From: Anisakis pegreffii
Taxonomy: Eukaryota > Nematoda > Chromadorea > Rhabditida > Anisakidae
DNA: 64,000 bases
NCBI GenBank assembly: GCA_035041965.1
Contig: JAPYMA010001321.1
Span: forward strand, 1 to 64,000
Reading direction: 5' to 3'
Shown: positions 28,701 through 40,371 of the stretch, piece after piece
Position numbering within the stretch: the first letter of the stretch is position 1
Layout: every line of letters begins with the position of its first letter
Position numbers and translations under genes: made by a program
Notes under the pieces: model-generated
What the model was told of the DNA's origin: nothing
The model's database searches: none
Seen by the model: the letters and a program-made list of their open reading frames with translations, nothing else

Positions 28701-31700
28701 TACTATTGTAGACGTTAATTTAGGATGAAGTTTTGTCAAGAAATCCGTCTGATCGTTTCTGGATTTGTTTCATATTTTCGCTCACACCAAAACAGTGAAA
28801 AGGTTTACAATTATCCTCGAAATTGATTATGAAAAGAGACTTTTTAGGGGCATAAAAATGGCGAGTGAATTGGATGGAAGAGCCGTGAAGAAGGATTGTG
28901 CACTGATTCTAGAGCAAATGAAGGTTTGAACGATAACTCTTTCCGTAGTATCTGTTTGAATTCTCATCATTCAGATTGCAAAAGTCACTTTACATGCATA
29001 ACCATTGAACGTAGATTTGAGTGAAGTGATTGCATATTATGATAACATCTATACATATATCACTTTATCATGGATCAGTTACAGTTTACGGTAACAAATT
29101 AAGTTACTCACACATTCAACAATAAGGGAAGTGCCAACAGGATTTGCATCATCAAAACATTGCCTAGATTTCCAGATGTAAAGGTAATAGCGCGATTGTT
29201 GCTGATAAATAATGTGAGTAATCTTCAGCAATATAACGATGCAGCGTTGCTTTATGAGATGGGACATTTTTACGACCGTGCAGCTGCAGTATGTCTTAAA
29301 GCGAAAAATTGGTAAATAATTTTGCAATTCAATCATTATTGTATTATCTTTAAGAGAGAGTGAAAAATTGTTTGACTTCATTACGTTATACACTCCAAAC
29401 TTCTGAATAGGATGGTATCGTTGGTTACAGGGCAAAAGTTGGTGATCTTCTCCCAAAAGTTCGATCACCGAAGATTCATGCTCAATATGGCAAGGTGATG
29501 GAGGGTGAAAAGAAGTACAAACAAGCTGCACTGGTAGACATTTATCACCTTGTTTCCATCACTGTTAGGGCTGATTTGAGTAATCGAGTTACCTCGTAGC
29601 CAATAGCGGAGGACGCAAGAACCCCTCACATAGACAGTGGAAGATTAAAGAAAAAGAAGAGGAAAAGAGAATGGAAAAGTGGAGGAAAGACGAAGGAAGT
29701 GGGTAAAAGAAGGAGTAAAAAGGAGGAGTGGAAGGAGACGGAAGAAACAATAAACTTAAAACCGCCTCAAAATTCAGCTAATTTTAGAATCAAGCCTGTT
29801 TAAAATCCTGGCTATACCACTGCTCCTAGTCATTCTTGATCCTCATTTTTTCCTTTCTAGTAGAATTTCTGCATCTTGATCCATCCGCAATTTTGGTATC
29901 AAGATTCATTTGGTGAATTCTTCAGCGATTGAATGATAGTAGCAATAATAATAATTGAACAAATGCATAATAAAGCACCTAATATTTTGATGACGTTAAA
30001 ATTTGGAATCAGCTCTATGTGCTGGTGACAAGATGAGAATAATTAAGGCATACAAGAATGCGAGAGATTACGATAACTTGGTGAGGATCCTACTGAATCA
30101 TTTGGATATGCCCGATGAAGCGGTTCGCGTCGTACGTGAAAGTCGAAGTGTTGAGGGAGCAAAGCTTGTTGCTAAGTGGATATTCTCTATTCTTATTGTT
30201 ATCGCAGTTACCATCAGTGTGAATGTTATCGTTATAAGGCGTATCGTTGGTGTTATCGGTAGTTTTGTTCGTATCACCAATTCTTCCTTATTCCTGATCT
30301 TCGTTGCAGATTCTTTGGAAAGTTGGGTGATCAAGAGTCAGCAATACAATTTCTAGTTCTCTCACAATGTCAGCAGGTTCGTCCTCAACACTGTCATGTT
30401 CTGTGCAAGGAGCATTTTATTATATAACTTCTCAAAATTTGATGACTGCCTTCTTATCAATTCTCTTTTGAGGCTTAAATAAAACCGATCGACGATCACA
30501 TCAAAAAATCATTAGAATCGCCTCGCTGATAGAGTCTAAAAAAGTAATCTCGTTCCAGGAAGCCTTTCAATTGGCCGAAGCGGAACAAAAAATGGATGTT
30601 TATGCGGAAGCAATCGATGACGAAGGAACCGTAGAGCAATTCAGTCAACTTGCTGAATTCTATTCATCGATTAAGAATTATTCAAGTGCCGGAAAATACC
30701 ATTATCGGGCGAAGCATTACAGAAAGGTTCTGGTCATGAAGTCACTATATGAGAAATAAACTTACTTTTGCGGGTTATGAAAACTTGATTAAATCATGTA
30801 AACAGTTCTCCATAAAATCAGATGAGCATTTATGAGGATACACTCATTTGAACTGAACAACATTTGAATGGCTAGCGTTGTGGGGAATGTGAATGCGTGA
30901 AGGGAATGAAATTTAAAGGCTCTCGATTTGTTGCTGTTGAACGGTGAGAATTCCGAAGCGATAAAAACGGCGATCGAGTGTGTGGCCGAGGCTAGAGATG
31001 CTGATTTGTGTAAACAGCTTACCGACTTTCTGATGGGCGAAACGGACGGCATTCCGAAGGTATTTTCAGTCTAAATGCAACTGACAGCAAGCAGTGCTAA
31101 TTAATTTATTCGGGGTTTATTTCAATGACTTTCTAGGCGATTTTCTGGGTACAAACATTAGTTTCATATCCTTTTATGTCAATTTTAGCAATTTTCAAGC
31201 ATTTTCTTAGTCAAATCCATATTAGTTCTGTTTCGTCTCGATCCTGCAAGCAGTCGAATCACATATTGCTTTATAATACAAATATTAAAGTTTTTAATGT
31301 CACGATCAGGGGTTCAATATACGATTTACCACATGTTTATGGGACATTTTAGCCGTCAGGAGCACATGCTTTGGGTTAACTACCCATGCGTCCTGAGCCA
31401 ATTAACATAGGCTTCGTGTCTCCATAGGAAAGACACTTTTGCGTCGAAACAGCCATCGCCAAAATGGTAGGCATCAAAACGCGCTGCCGAAACTTCCGTT
31501 CTGAATAGACAGCACCTTATGAGAGATCGTAATTCAGAAGAATCTTGCTAACTCATTCAAGTTTCAGGATGCAAAGTATTTGTTTCGATTCTACGTTGCA
31601 ATGCAAATGAATCAAGAAGCAGCTAAAACAGCGATTATAATCGCGCGTGAAGAGCAAAATCGAGGCTCGTATAGAATGGCACATCACTTATTATTTGAAA

Positions 31701-33337
31701 TGCATCAAGAACTTGTACACAAACAAATCAAAGTGCCATATGAAATGCAGAACAATCTCATGCTGCTTCACAGCTACCTCATTGTTAAGGTGATAAATCT
31801 CATTCATTCTCATAATCATCGTTCTTTTCTGATCCGGTCTCTGCATAAGCAAATTCAAATCCTTTTGAAACAATTCTAGAAAACAGTAGTTGTTTTTGAT
31901 GCTCGTCCAGTGTATAGAATATCTTGAATTGTTGTGCATTTAAGATTAGTCGTCTACATTTTAATAACGTCCAGTTTTTAGTTGATATCAAATGAAGAAA
32001 TTATTTCAGAGTTTAGTGAAACGTGGCGATCATATGAGAGCATCGCGAATGCTTATTCGAGTGGCTAACAATATTAGTCGATTTCCAGCACGTTAGTGTT
32101 TGAGTTTCATTGTTGGAACATTTTGAATGGAGTCAGAATTTCCCCTTTTACTGATTTTTATCGTATCGATCTCAAATTCCCGAAACACAAGTAATGAAAC
32201 GTCGTTTTCAGACGTTGTTCCAATATTAACTTCAGCAGTGATCGAATGCTCCAAGGCCGGTTTAAAAACGTCAGCATTCAATTACGCAGCACAGTTGCTC
32301 AAACCCGAAAATCGCAAGCAAATCGATGAAAAATATCGTAAAAGAATTGAAACGATCGTGAGGTTATCCGAGAAATATTTCTTATTTCATATAGTTTTTC
32401 CACATCGAAATGCTCGCGATTCATGACTGCTTATTAGAAGAAGCCGTTTATCATTTTTTGCTGGAAGATCAGATATTTGTTTTCATTCCATTTTTAGTCA
32501 GATTTGATTCCGTTGATTTTGGATGAAATGGTTTTTCCGATTGTAATTGAATTTGTTGGTCGCGTTGATCTTAGTTTCGAGTGATTTGCAGAAAATCTGA
32601 CAAGACACCGGATATAGAAGATAGAAAGAGTGCATGTCCGTACTGTGACACGACTACAGAAGAATCACAACTCGTTTGCAATGCATGCAAAAATCTCATT
32701 CCTTATTGTATTATTACGGTAAGTTTTGAAAATAACATGGACATAATGTTGCAGAATAAAACTTTTTGTTTCACTTATTTTATGAAATGTTTATGAATCA
32801 GCCAATCGAAATCTGTTCTAATCGACAATCCCAACGCTCCCTATTTCAACGAGTTATTTTGCACTTTCAGGGTCGTCATATCCTCAACGAGGACTTCGCT
32901 TTGTGCACTTCTTGTAACTTCCCTGGTTATTTTTCTGAATTCAAAAGGTAAAATCAAGAATCAATATTGTTATTTTAACATTTTCCTCAGTCTTTACCCT
33001 GAAAAATTCTGTAACGAGTATTATTTCTGATTAGTTCGAAATTGAATTTTTACGACGAATCTATTGATCCAGCTCAATTCAAAGACCAATTTCATGATAC
33101 CTCTCATTCTAATCAGTTCATTTCTCGAATTTTGTCGCTGGTTCTATTCGAGGAAATAAATCACCTGTTAGAACATTTCACCTCTGGATATGTTTCAGGT
33201 TATCTGAAAGCGGTGAAGTTTGTCCAATGTGTGGCAGTGACATACGAGATGTTCTTCCATCTGATGCCAGGAAATTCCTATCTCTTAGCAATATGACCCA
33301 AAATGGTTATAAAAATGATGTGAATCAAAAAATCTAG
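19787..33337 (+). CDS. dyf-2: WDR19 / IFT144, IFT-A complex subunit
   Basis: This IFT-A subunit drives retrograde intraflagellar transport in cilia (sensory neurons in nematodes). There are 36 exons: 19787-19792, 20593-20681, 20856-20921, 21019-21150, 21436-21534, 21704-21920, 22242-22354, 22575-22656, 22931-23022, 23183-23247, 23552-23724, 24029-24146, 24252-24358, 24735-24860, 25193-25390, 25565-25670, 25995-26161, 27067-27104, 27319-27416, 27544-27716, 27781-28007, 28230-28302, 28512-28582, 28848-28923, 29229-29311, 29431-29533, 30048-30175, 30310-30376, 30559-30726, 30919-31059, 31568-31789, 32010-32091, 32212-32362, 32592-32718, 32871-32947, 33199-33337. They total 4200 nt in frame, 1399 residues (human 1342). 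Exon 1 is only ATGAAG. The N-terminal WD40 half includes [18 protein letters not shown] and [16 protein letters not shown]; the TPR half includes [15 protein letters not shown] and [12 protein letters not shown]-terminal CPYC, CNAC, CTSC and CPMC pairs bind zinc. Odd points are several non-YAG acceptors, a CGG acceptor at exon 11, and a 39-residue insert at the start of exon 21. Confidence 0.95.
29610..29752. repeat. Polypurine tract in a wdr19 intron
   Basis: In the intron between exons 26 and 27, about 140 bases from 29610 are largely purine on the plus strand, with almost pure runs of AAGAGGAAAAGAGAATGGAA type from about 29640. No coding content. Such mirror-like purine tracts can form triplex DNA. 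Confidence 0.6.
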
Positions 33338-33532
33338 ATGTTTCTCTGTTTATGTTCGATATAAATAGACGACTTATTAATAATGACTATGCAGAAGGAT
33401 TAATATTGCTAAAAAGTATTAGGTTGCCTATCTATAGCTGGGCGATCGAACAAGTTTTATTGGTACAGTTCTCATGGAATATTTATTTGTGGTCTATAAA
33501 GATGTACAATGCACTATCGTTTTATCACGAAT
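33338..33532. other. wdr19 3' flank
   Basis: Sequence after the wdr19 stop codon. It should hold the 3' UTR, but I see no confident AATAAA before the inverted repeat starts. Confidence 0.4.
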
Positions 33533-34975
33533 CTGATTATGAATCCTGTTGTACATCTCATTTTGCTTGGAATCGCGTTGAACAGTACCGTACATTTAAT
33601 CAAAAATGCTGGTGAATCGAGTAATGAAGCAAACTTTTACCAAAAATCTGTTCGTGGACCGAGCTTTAATGCACTTCACATTGGCTTCATTTTAATATCC
33701 TCGAAAACGGTCACACAGAAATGTTCGATTTGCGGGGCATGTAAATTGTGTTCATTGATCTGTGTAACTTTCAATTTTATTCGTTTTTCTTTTAAAATTA
33801 AAGGAACAATTCTATGAAATTCGTTCTTCTGTTACCTCGACAATGACTGCTACAAATACGGCATCCACCGAATCGACTTTCTCAACAGTATAATATAGAG
33901 TCGACGTTTGATCTTAAAGAGAAGTCCATTATTAATAAGAAAAACTTTTATAAAATCAACTTAGTTCATTTGATTGCCAAAAACGAAAAAAGAACCATTG
34001 TTATGAGAATCACCACACCCTTGACACCATATCAATGTACATTCAATTATTAATCATCGTATCGTTTCAACTTCTATCACAAGATTCAGTGAACAACGCT
34101 GATAACAACGAATCGTGAACAGTTCCACTCGCAAGTAAACATCAGAAACATTAATTTTAGTGACTGCGATCGCCTTTAACACTATCATTTTTCATTATCG
34201 TCCTAACATGAATATCACTTTCATAATCATGATTATCTCAATAAAACACAATGAATTATTTTCTATCAGATTTCGGGTTTGAGCTACAGTAACGCGATTC
34301 TTGAAGTTGAGGGAAAGTCTTCAAGTAGATATAAAAATATGTCCTATATATTAAACGCCATAACTGGCAACCAAATTGATCCTGATTTATTAAGAATGGT
34401 TTTGAGTATCACAATTTCTGGTGAAAGGAAAATCATCGTTGACAAGCGACTTCTATCAACGGAACAGCGTTTTGAGTATCACAATGGATTTTAATTTCAT
34501 GACAGCAATAATTTTAAGTAAATTTTTTGTTACGTTCAAGCGCTAGATGAATCAGTCTGAAGATGCAAGTATCATATGCGAATGTAGCAGCATACTCGTG
34601 TCGAAGTGATGGCCATACTTAAAGTATCATCAAGGCACTTCCAATCGTTCAACGAAGGTGATTCTATGATAAGATTCACCAAGTCTGGACATGCAAGTGG
34701 TTGCTCATCAGCAGACTGACTGTGTTTGAATGCTATCAATTTAATGAATAAATTATACTTCTTGTTGATCCGATGAATATTGCAAAATAATCGCTTGCAG
34801 TAAGCAGCAACCAAACAAGTAAGACATGATCCTGGAATAGGAACAGCATAGGGAATTTTTTGGTCAGTAAATTATCCTTGTGAATATTTTGTTTTGGAAG
34901 CGGAATCGTTGATTGATTCGTGGAACATATCGCATTCAATTCAGTTCGATAATGTCTCACGATTGAACTGATCGA
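33533..34975 (-). pseudogene. Left arm of large inverted repeat: broken copy of the secreted-protein gene
   Basis: On the minus strand this arm matches 36062-37632. It carries the same start region (ATG at 34827, read leftwards, after TATTCCAGGATC). An 8-nt loss after the CAACAAGAAG stretch shifts the frame into an immediate TAA. Further on, the counterpart of TTCATTGCGTTTTATGCA has become TTCATTGTGTTTTATTGA, a nonsense change. Both breaks point to a non-functional copy. A 71-codon plus-strand frame (34279-34494) lies antisense to the intron of this copy and is likely chance. Confidence 0.7.
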
Positions 34976-36061
34976 GATGAAGCAATTGTTTACGATTGGC
35001 TATGAGAAGCTGTAGCGACGTGCATCTTATCACAATCAGGTAAAATAATCATAGGTTTTTTCTTGCTGAACGAGTGATCGCGTTACGACATCATAAACTT
35101 AAGCGTTTTTCACAGAGATGGAAAACAACGATGCACAGTGCTGCTGCTTTCGATGCATTGTTGAGTGATAAAGCACTGCCTGTCACCTTGATCACCAAAT
35201 ATTACACTTGAATTTAAAAATATTTGTGGCAGTCTTAGTCATCAAGCCATTTTTGCTCCAGACATTCATGTGACTGAAATAATCACCCTTTGAATCCGTG
35301 TGCTACTGAAATATCAATTGAAATCAGTTAATATTCTAATTTAATATTTCTTTATGATAGCCACACTGTTCTTTTGCTCTTAGTTGTAAAAATTTTTGAG
35401 TCCTTTCATCGAAGAAGATTCCAGTGATTTTTGGCTGATCGCTTGTGATTATTTTATTTCGCTCCCTGATATCGTCTCCCTTCTCGAACGAAACGTATCG
35501 TATGCACGTGACAAATTGCGAAGCATTGTCAGCGTCTGACCGAGTTGTTTTTATCTTCCGTGTCTCTTCTTGCCGAATGGCAGACCGTAATTGTCCGTCT
35601 CTGACATCTTGGTGACAAATCGGAATAAAAGCAAGAAACTGATGCAGTGATCATGAAGTTGGCTGCTATCATTGATCGATAGTGTCCGAAAAATAACTCC
35701 GCTGTGTGCGAATAAGTATTGTGGAAATATTAGTGAAAAGAAATGTGAAAAGAAAATGGAAGAAATCAGCTAACAACGAATTGACATTCTTATCGGTTCT
35801 CTTCGACAATCTCAAATTCCATTTTCATTTCACCCTCGTGAGAGGCACTGATCTGATCAGCTTTCAGAGAGATATACAATTCATTTCGTACAAATTATAT
35901 GTTCCAAAATTGTGTGGTTATATGAAATTTGATATTGTTAAGTGTGCTTGATAGAAGACCTATGAAATGATGATAGAAACTGTAATCATTAAAAAAGAGT
36001 CAGCGATGCTTCTTGGCCTCTTTCAAGTATCATTTCGGTCAGCCTCAACCAAATGCTTCCT
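34976..36061. other. Spacer between the inverted arms
   Basis: About 1.1 kb of unique sequence at the centre of the inverted duplication. No exon was recognised; the 81-codon frame near 35706 has no supporting splice sites. Confidence 0.4.
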
Positions 36062-37632
36062 CTCCATCAGTCTAGTTGTGAGACATTGTCGAACTGAATT
36101 GAATTCAGTGTGTTCCACGAATCAATCAACGATTCTGCTTCCAAAACAAAATATTCACAAGGATAATTTACTGACCAAAGAATTCCCTATGCTGTTCCTA
36201 TTTCAGGATCATGTCTTACTTATTTTGTTGCTGCTTATTGCAAGTGTTTATGTTTCAATTTTCATTGGGTCAACAAAAAATATTCAAATATAATTTATTC
36301 ATTAAATCGATTGTTACTGATCGAAAAGTTAACTGTTCACAAGTGCAGGATATTATCATAGAATCAGTTTCGTTGAAAGATTGGACATGCCATGAAAATG
36401 CGAACGGTTCAGGTACAGACATCATTTCGACAGGGGTATGCCCTCACACTCATACATTTGCATCATCACACTGTAATTCATTCATCACTTGGGCGTAACA
36501 AAAACATTGTTGCTGCAATAAAATTAAAATGCATTGTGATACTCAAAACGTTGTTACGTTGATGGAAGTCACTTGTCAGTGACGATTTTCATTTCATTAA
36601 AAAGCATTCTTAATAAGTCAAAAGTATCAAAATTTCCATCGTTCAAACATTTTCAAATTATATTTTAGAGTATCCAATAATCCTCATTATTGCTAACTAG
36701 TTTGTCGATTGTAGACTCAAACGTTTCCAATTGAATCCGCTTTCGACTCATTTTCGATCAGGATCGTTATAGGACTTTCGACTGATGAAAAATATGGAAT
36801 GTATTTTAATGTCAATTTAGACGCTTATCTTCAACTTCAAACTTCGGATTACACCGAATCCTGTAAAAGTACGCCCTTTTGTACTTATAACGTCAAAAAA
36901 TTCATTGCGTTTTATGCATATAACCAAGATTATGAAAATGATTTTCATGTTAGGACGATAATGAAAAATGATAGTGTTAAAGGCGATCGTAAAGTTGATA
37001 TTGTGAGTGAAGTTGAACTGTTGAACTGTTCACTACTCATTGTTATCAGCGTTGTTCACTGAATCTTGTGATAGAAGTTGAAACGATACGATGATTAATA
37101 ATTGAATGTGCATTGATATGGTGTCAAGGGTGTAGTGAAAAACAATAAAGCAATCAAACTCTCATAACAATAGTTCTTTTTTTTCATTTTTGGCAATCAA
37201 GTGAACTATGTTGATTTTATAAAAATTTTTCTTATTAATAATGGACTTCTCTTTAAGATCAAACGTCGACTCTATATTATACTGTTGAGAAAGTCGATTC
37301 GGTGGATGCCGTATTTGTAGCAGTCATTGTCGAGGTAACAGAAGAACGAATTTCATAGAATTGTTCCTTTAATTTTAAAAGAACAACGAATAAAATTGAA
37401 AGTTACACAGATCAATGAACACAATTTACATGCCCCGCAAATCGAACATTTCTGTGTGACCGTTTTCGAGGATATTAAAATAAAGCCAATGCGAAGTGCA
37501 TTAAAGCTCGGTCCACGAACAGATTTTTGCTAAAAGTTTGCTTCATTACTCGATTCACCAGCATTTTTGATTAAATGTACGGTACTGTTCAACGCGATTC
37601 CAAGCAAAATGAGATGTACAACAGGATTCATA
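36062..37632 (+). repeat. Right arm of large inverted repeat
   Basis: This is the reverse complement of 33533-34975 with differences and small indels. The best conserved parts are 36074-36240 and 37060-37632. The arm contains the open copy of the secreted-protein gene. Confidence 0.85.
36211..37062 (+). CDS. Predicted secreted or type I membrane protein, N-terminal exons
   Basis: The start ATG follows TATTTCAG by 4 nt, a typical nematode trans-splice acceptor. Exon 1 (36211-36435) encodes a signal peptide, MSYLFCCCLLQVFMFQFSLG, then a short region with two cysteines. A donor GGG|GTATGC and acceptor ATTGTAG join it in phase 0 to exon 2 (36715 onward), which encodes DSFSIRIVIGLSTDEKYG and a cysteine pair in CKSTPFC. 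Exon 2 either reads to a stop at 37062 (190 residues in all) or is spliced at 37002 (ATT|GTGAGT) to further exons. Candidates are the cysteine-rich, transmembrane and tail exons at 38391-39422, which would make a single-pass receptor or ligand. No domain was recognised with confidence. Confidence 0.5.
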
Positions 37633-38390
37633 ATAATGTTTTGATCTTTTTTTTGGCAGTCTTTGAATTGCTGACCAACCTTCTGAAGTATTCCCATCTT
37701 TTCTGAGTTTTGTTGCCATGCTTTTTTTTGTTTTCATTGCTATGAGTTTTCAACTTTAACGTGGAAAAGACTGCCTTAGTAGTAGGGCACTTGAGTCATT
37801 CCGTTTGTAATAAATTTGGATGTGGAACTATTTAACGATAGGTTGCGTCAGAAGAGTCCTCCGTGAACTAAGGAAATAATGAATATTGGAAAATTTTCAG
37901 TGATACTGAAGGTTGCATAGGAGACATTCCATCGGAGCACTTCTTCAGAGTGTATCGAAAGAAACGCTCTGATTCTGATTAAAAACTGCACGCTCACTTT
38001 TTACCATATTCCGATCTCTAGTAAATATCTATCAGTGAAACTGCTGATAATTTACACCACCAATATAAACTTACACTCGGAAAAATTGGATCGTTAGGGC
38101 AAATCAATTCATTTTTCACTGATTATTTAAAAAAAACCATCGTCACGAACAAACTGTTGGAAGGAACTTTGTCCATGAACTGATTGTAATACTTCCATCG
38201 TATTGTATTGACCAGTACACTAAGATTTGTTTAAGTTAGCCCATTGACTGAAAACTTGAACAAATTAATCCGTTGGAGATCTAAGAGGTTAGCTGTTGTA
38301 ATCAAAAAGGATGTGTACATGATAATACAAAATAATGATTGGCTGATGTGATGGTTTGAAATAATTAAGAATATTTTTTTGCGGGACAGT
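37633..38390. other. No gene recognised
   Basis: AT-rich sequence between the inverted repeat and the cysteine-rich exon. It may be an intron of the gene that starts at 36211. Confidence 0.35.
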
Positions 38391-38775
38391 GCAAATACAT
38401 GGCAAACTGTAGTGCGAAACGCAAAAAATATCGCATCGATCTCGAATGTGCATGTCCGAGATTCTGCCCCAGGAGAACAAAATGGTTACCATTATTGGGT
38501 CCCTTTGAAGTGGTTCAGAAATAAAACGAACTGTTTGCTGAGTCGAGTAGACTTATATAAAGTGATTGTGTGGCTGTTCCCTGCACAAATGTACGAAAAT
38601 TCCTCACTTGTTCAGCCGAGAAGCCATTCTTAATGTCTCTATCTGTTGCATGCGATGGTAAAGTTTTTCAATTGTTTCAGGCGGTAGTAATAGGATTATT
38701 GATACTTACAATAGTTTGGTTAACTGTGATACGACCCTGCTTAAATTCCTCGCATACATCTGGGTATCCATCATG
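38391..38775 (+). CDS. Cysteine-rich and transmembrane exons of an unresolved membrane protein
   Basis: After a T-rich acceptor (TTTTTTTGCGGGACAG, ending 38390) a frame encodes CKYMANCSAKRKK and CACPRFCPRR, a cysteine pattern like follistatin or EGF-type modules, until a stop near 38525. A second piece ends SLSVACDGK near 38653. A clear exon at 38681-38775 (acceptor TTGTTTCAG, donor TG|GTGAGT) encodes a transmembrane segment, VVIGLLILTIVWLTVI, then RPCLNSSHTSGYPSW. Frames of the first two pieces do not join simply. Missed introns or frameshifts are possible, so the gene may be degraded. Its link to 36211 is inference. Confidence 0.35.
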
Positions 38776-39205
38776 GTGAGTTCTCATTCGAAGTCAACCA
38801 TAGAATCTTACTGCAGACGTTAAATGTTTCGGGTGTTCTGTTATATTGCTTTCTATTATTATTAGCGCACCTCAACGTCTCTTCAATCATCTCGTTCTCT
38901 GAAATTTATAATATGGAATAATATGGAAATTGAATGATTAACCATTATTCCTTTGCTGATTTCAGGCTGAACAAACTGAAAGGAATTAGCAACGTATGTC
39001 GTTTCGTTTGATAAGTATCATACAAAGAGTAAAACTTCAAATAAATTTAGCATTTTTATTTTCGAGAAAAATTTCGTTTCAATTATCATTTTATTCAATG
39101 ACTTATGGAGCGCGTATATTCTTGAGAAGTGGCAAAGTTACAAAAGCCCTCGTGTCCAGTCAGACTGTTAACTTTTTCAACTGGACATTTTGTGATGAAA
39201 CGAAG

Positions 39206-39422
39206 AGGCCTGAATAAACTGAAAGGTTCCGTTAAGCACGATCAGCAGTCAGAGCACACCAGTGAAGGTACGTCTGAGGCAAACATAGAACTGAACCGGA
39301 GAAACTCTATTTTACGCCTGGGTTCCTTTCGGAAGGATCGATCCAACAACATATTAAGCAATCAAAATCGTGCACCGAATTCGACTAGACTGAATGAATC
39401 GACGAATATTCAAAGTACGTAA
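39206..39422 (+). CDS. Cytoplasmic-tail-like exon, copy 1
   Basis: This open frame encodes LNKLKGSVKHDQQSEHTSEG and continues to a stop at 39420-39422. It is rich in S, N, R and K with no hydrophobic stretch, so it could be the cytoplasmic tail following the transmembrane exon at 38681-38775. A related short exon beginning CTGAACAAACTGAAAGG at 38967 encodes LNKLKGISN. Function not recognised. Confidence 0.35.
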
Positions 39423-39682
39423 GTGGAAGAAAACCTTTCCAGCTTTCAGCAGAAGGAATTTCAGTCAACTGAATTGGAATTTTTCATTAGATTCGCTCTT
39501 CCTGTCTGATAAGAGGACAACCTGGAGTGTGACATTCGGGATGAATTAATTATCGTTGTTCATTTATTCCATTAGCAATCACAATGAATCATAACTAATT
39601 CATCCCTCCCAGTTATCAACAATACCACAAATATCGCCTTCTTCCTTTGCCGATGTCCTTTTTAGGGCATATGATGCAAGGA

Positions 39683-39720
39683 TGCGTTCATCGGGATGAT
39701 AATTCATCCCGATAAACGCA
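39683..39720. repeat. Near-perfect short hairpin
   Basis: TGCGTT-C-ATCGGGATGA, loop TAAT, TCATCCCGAT-A-AACGCA: 16 paired bases per arm with one mismatch. The matching place in the second tandem unit (about 40629-40666) is partly decayed. Confidence 0.85.
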
Positions 39721-40149
39721 TTCAATTGTAGTATTTTAATCCAGTAGTGCAATTTCGCTTTTTTCATGCGCTTCAAATGATTATATGCAGCAACCACAGA
39801 ATGGATATACTTGCAGAGGTAGCTGAGGATAACGCGAATAGAGCCCTACATCTAATGACAAGTCAAAACACAGTGAACAGTGCATCTCTTCGGGTTGTTC
39901 TCATTTATAAGCCCATACAAAAAAGCTCAACTTCAAATATATTTAACGTTCCTATTTGTTAGAAAAATCTTAGTCCATTTATCAATGAAATTAGCAACGT
40001 ATAAAGCGTGTAGTGACAAACTTATAAAAATGACAAACTTATAAAAGCCCTCATGCTCTACGAGAGCTTTTTCATTTATTTGAAGTTGAGCTTTGTAAAC
40101 TTTTTCGATTAAACATTTCATAATAAAACGAAGAGACGTTTTTAGTCGA

Positions 40150-40371
40150 ATGAATAAGCCAAAAGCTTCCATTAATCATGATTTAGGATCAGAGCAAATC
40201 AGTGAAGGTACCATTGACGTGAATGTGCAACTGGATGGGGAAAACTTTATTTTACAGGAGGATTTCATTCAGAGAGATCGAATCAACAGCATAGCAAAGG
40301 GGATTAGCAATCAAAATCGTGCACCGAATTCGACTAAATTGAATGAATCGACGAATATTCAAAGTAAGTAA
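40150..40371 (+). CDS. Cytoplasmic-tail-like exon, copy 2 (tandem duplicate)
   Basis: This is a homologous frame to 39206-39422: MNKPKASINHDLGSEQISEG, then a stretch ending in RAPNSTKLNESTNIQSK before TAA, against RAPNSTRLNESTNIQST in copy 1. Keeping the frame open after duplication hints at recent use or recent origin. It may be an alternative last exon or a pseudo-exon. Confidence 0.35.
   Translation: MNKPKASINHDLGSEQISEGTIDVNVQLDGENFILQEDFIQRDRINSIAKGISNQNRAPNSTKLNESTNIQSK

Noticed and set aside
29079..29531. 150-codon minus-strand frame
   Set aside because: It is antisense to wdr19 exons 25 and 26, which are conserved on the plus strand.
20593..33337. First read as IFT122
   Set aside because: Exon by exon, the motifs ([31 protein letters not shown], zinc-binding C-terminus) fit WDR19/IFT144, not IFT122.
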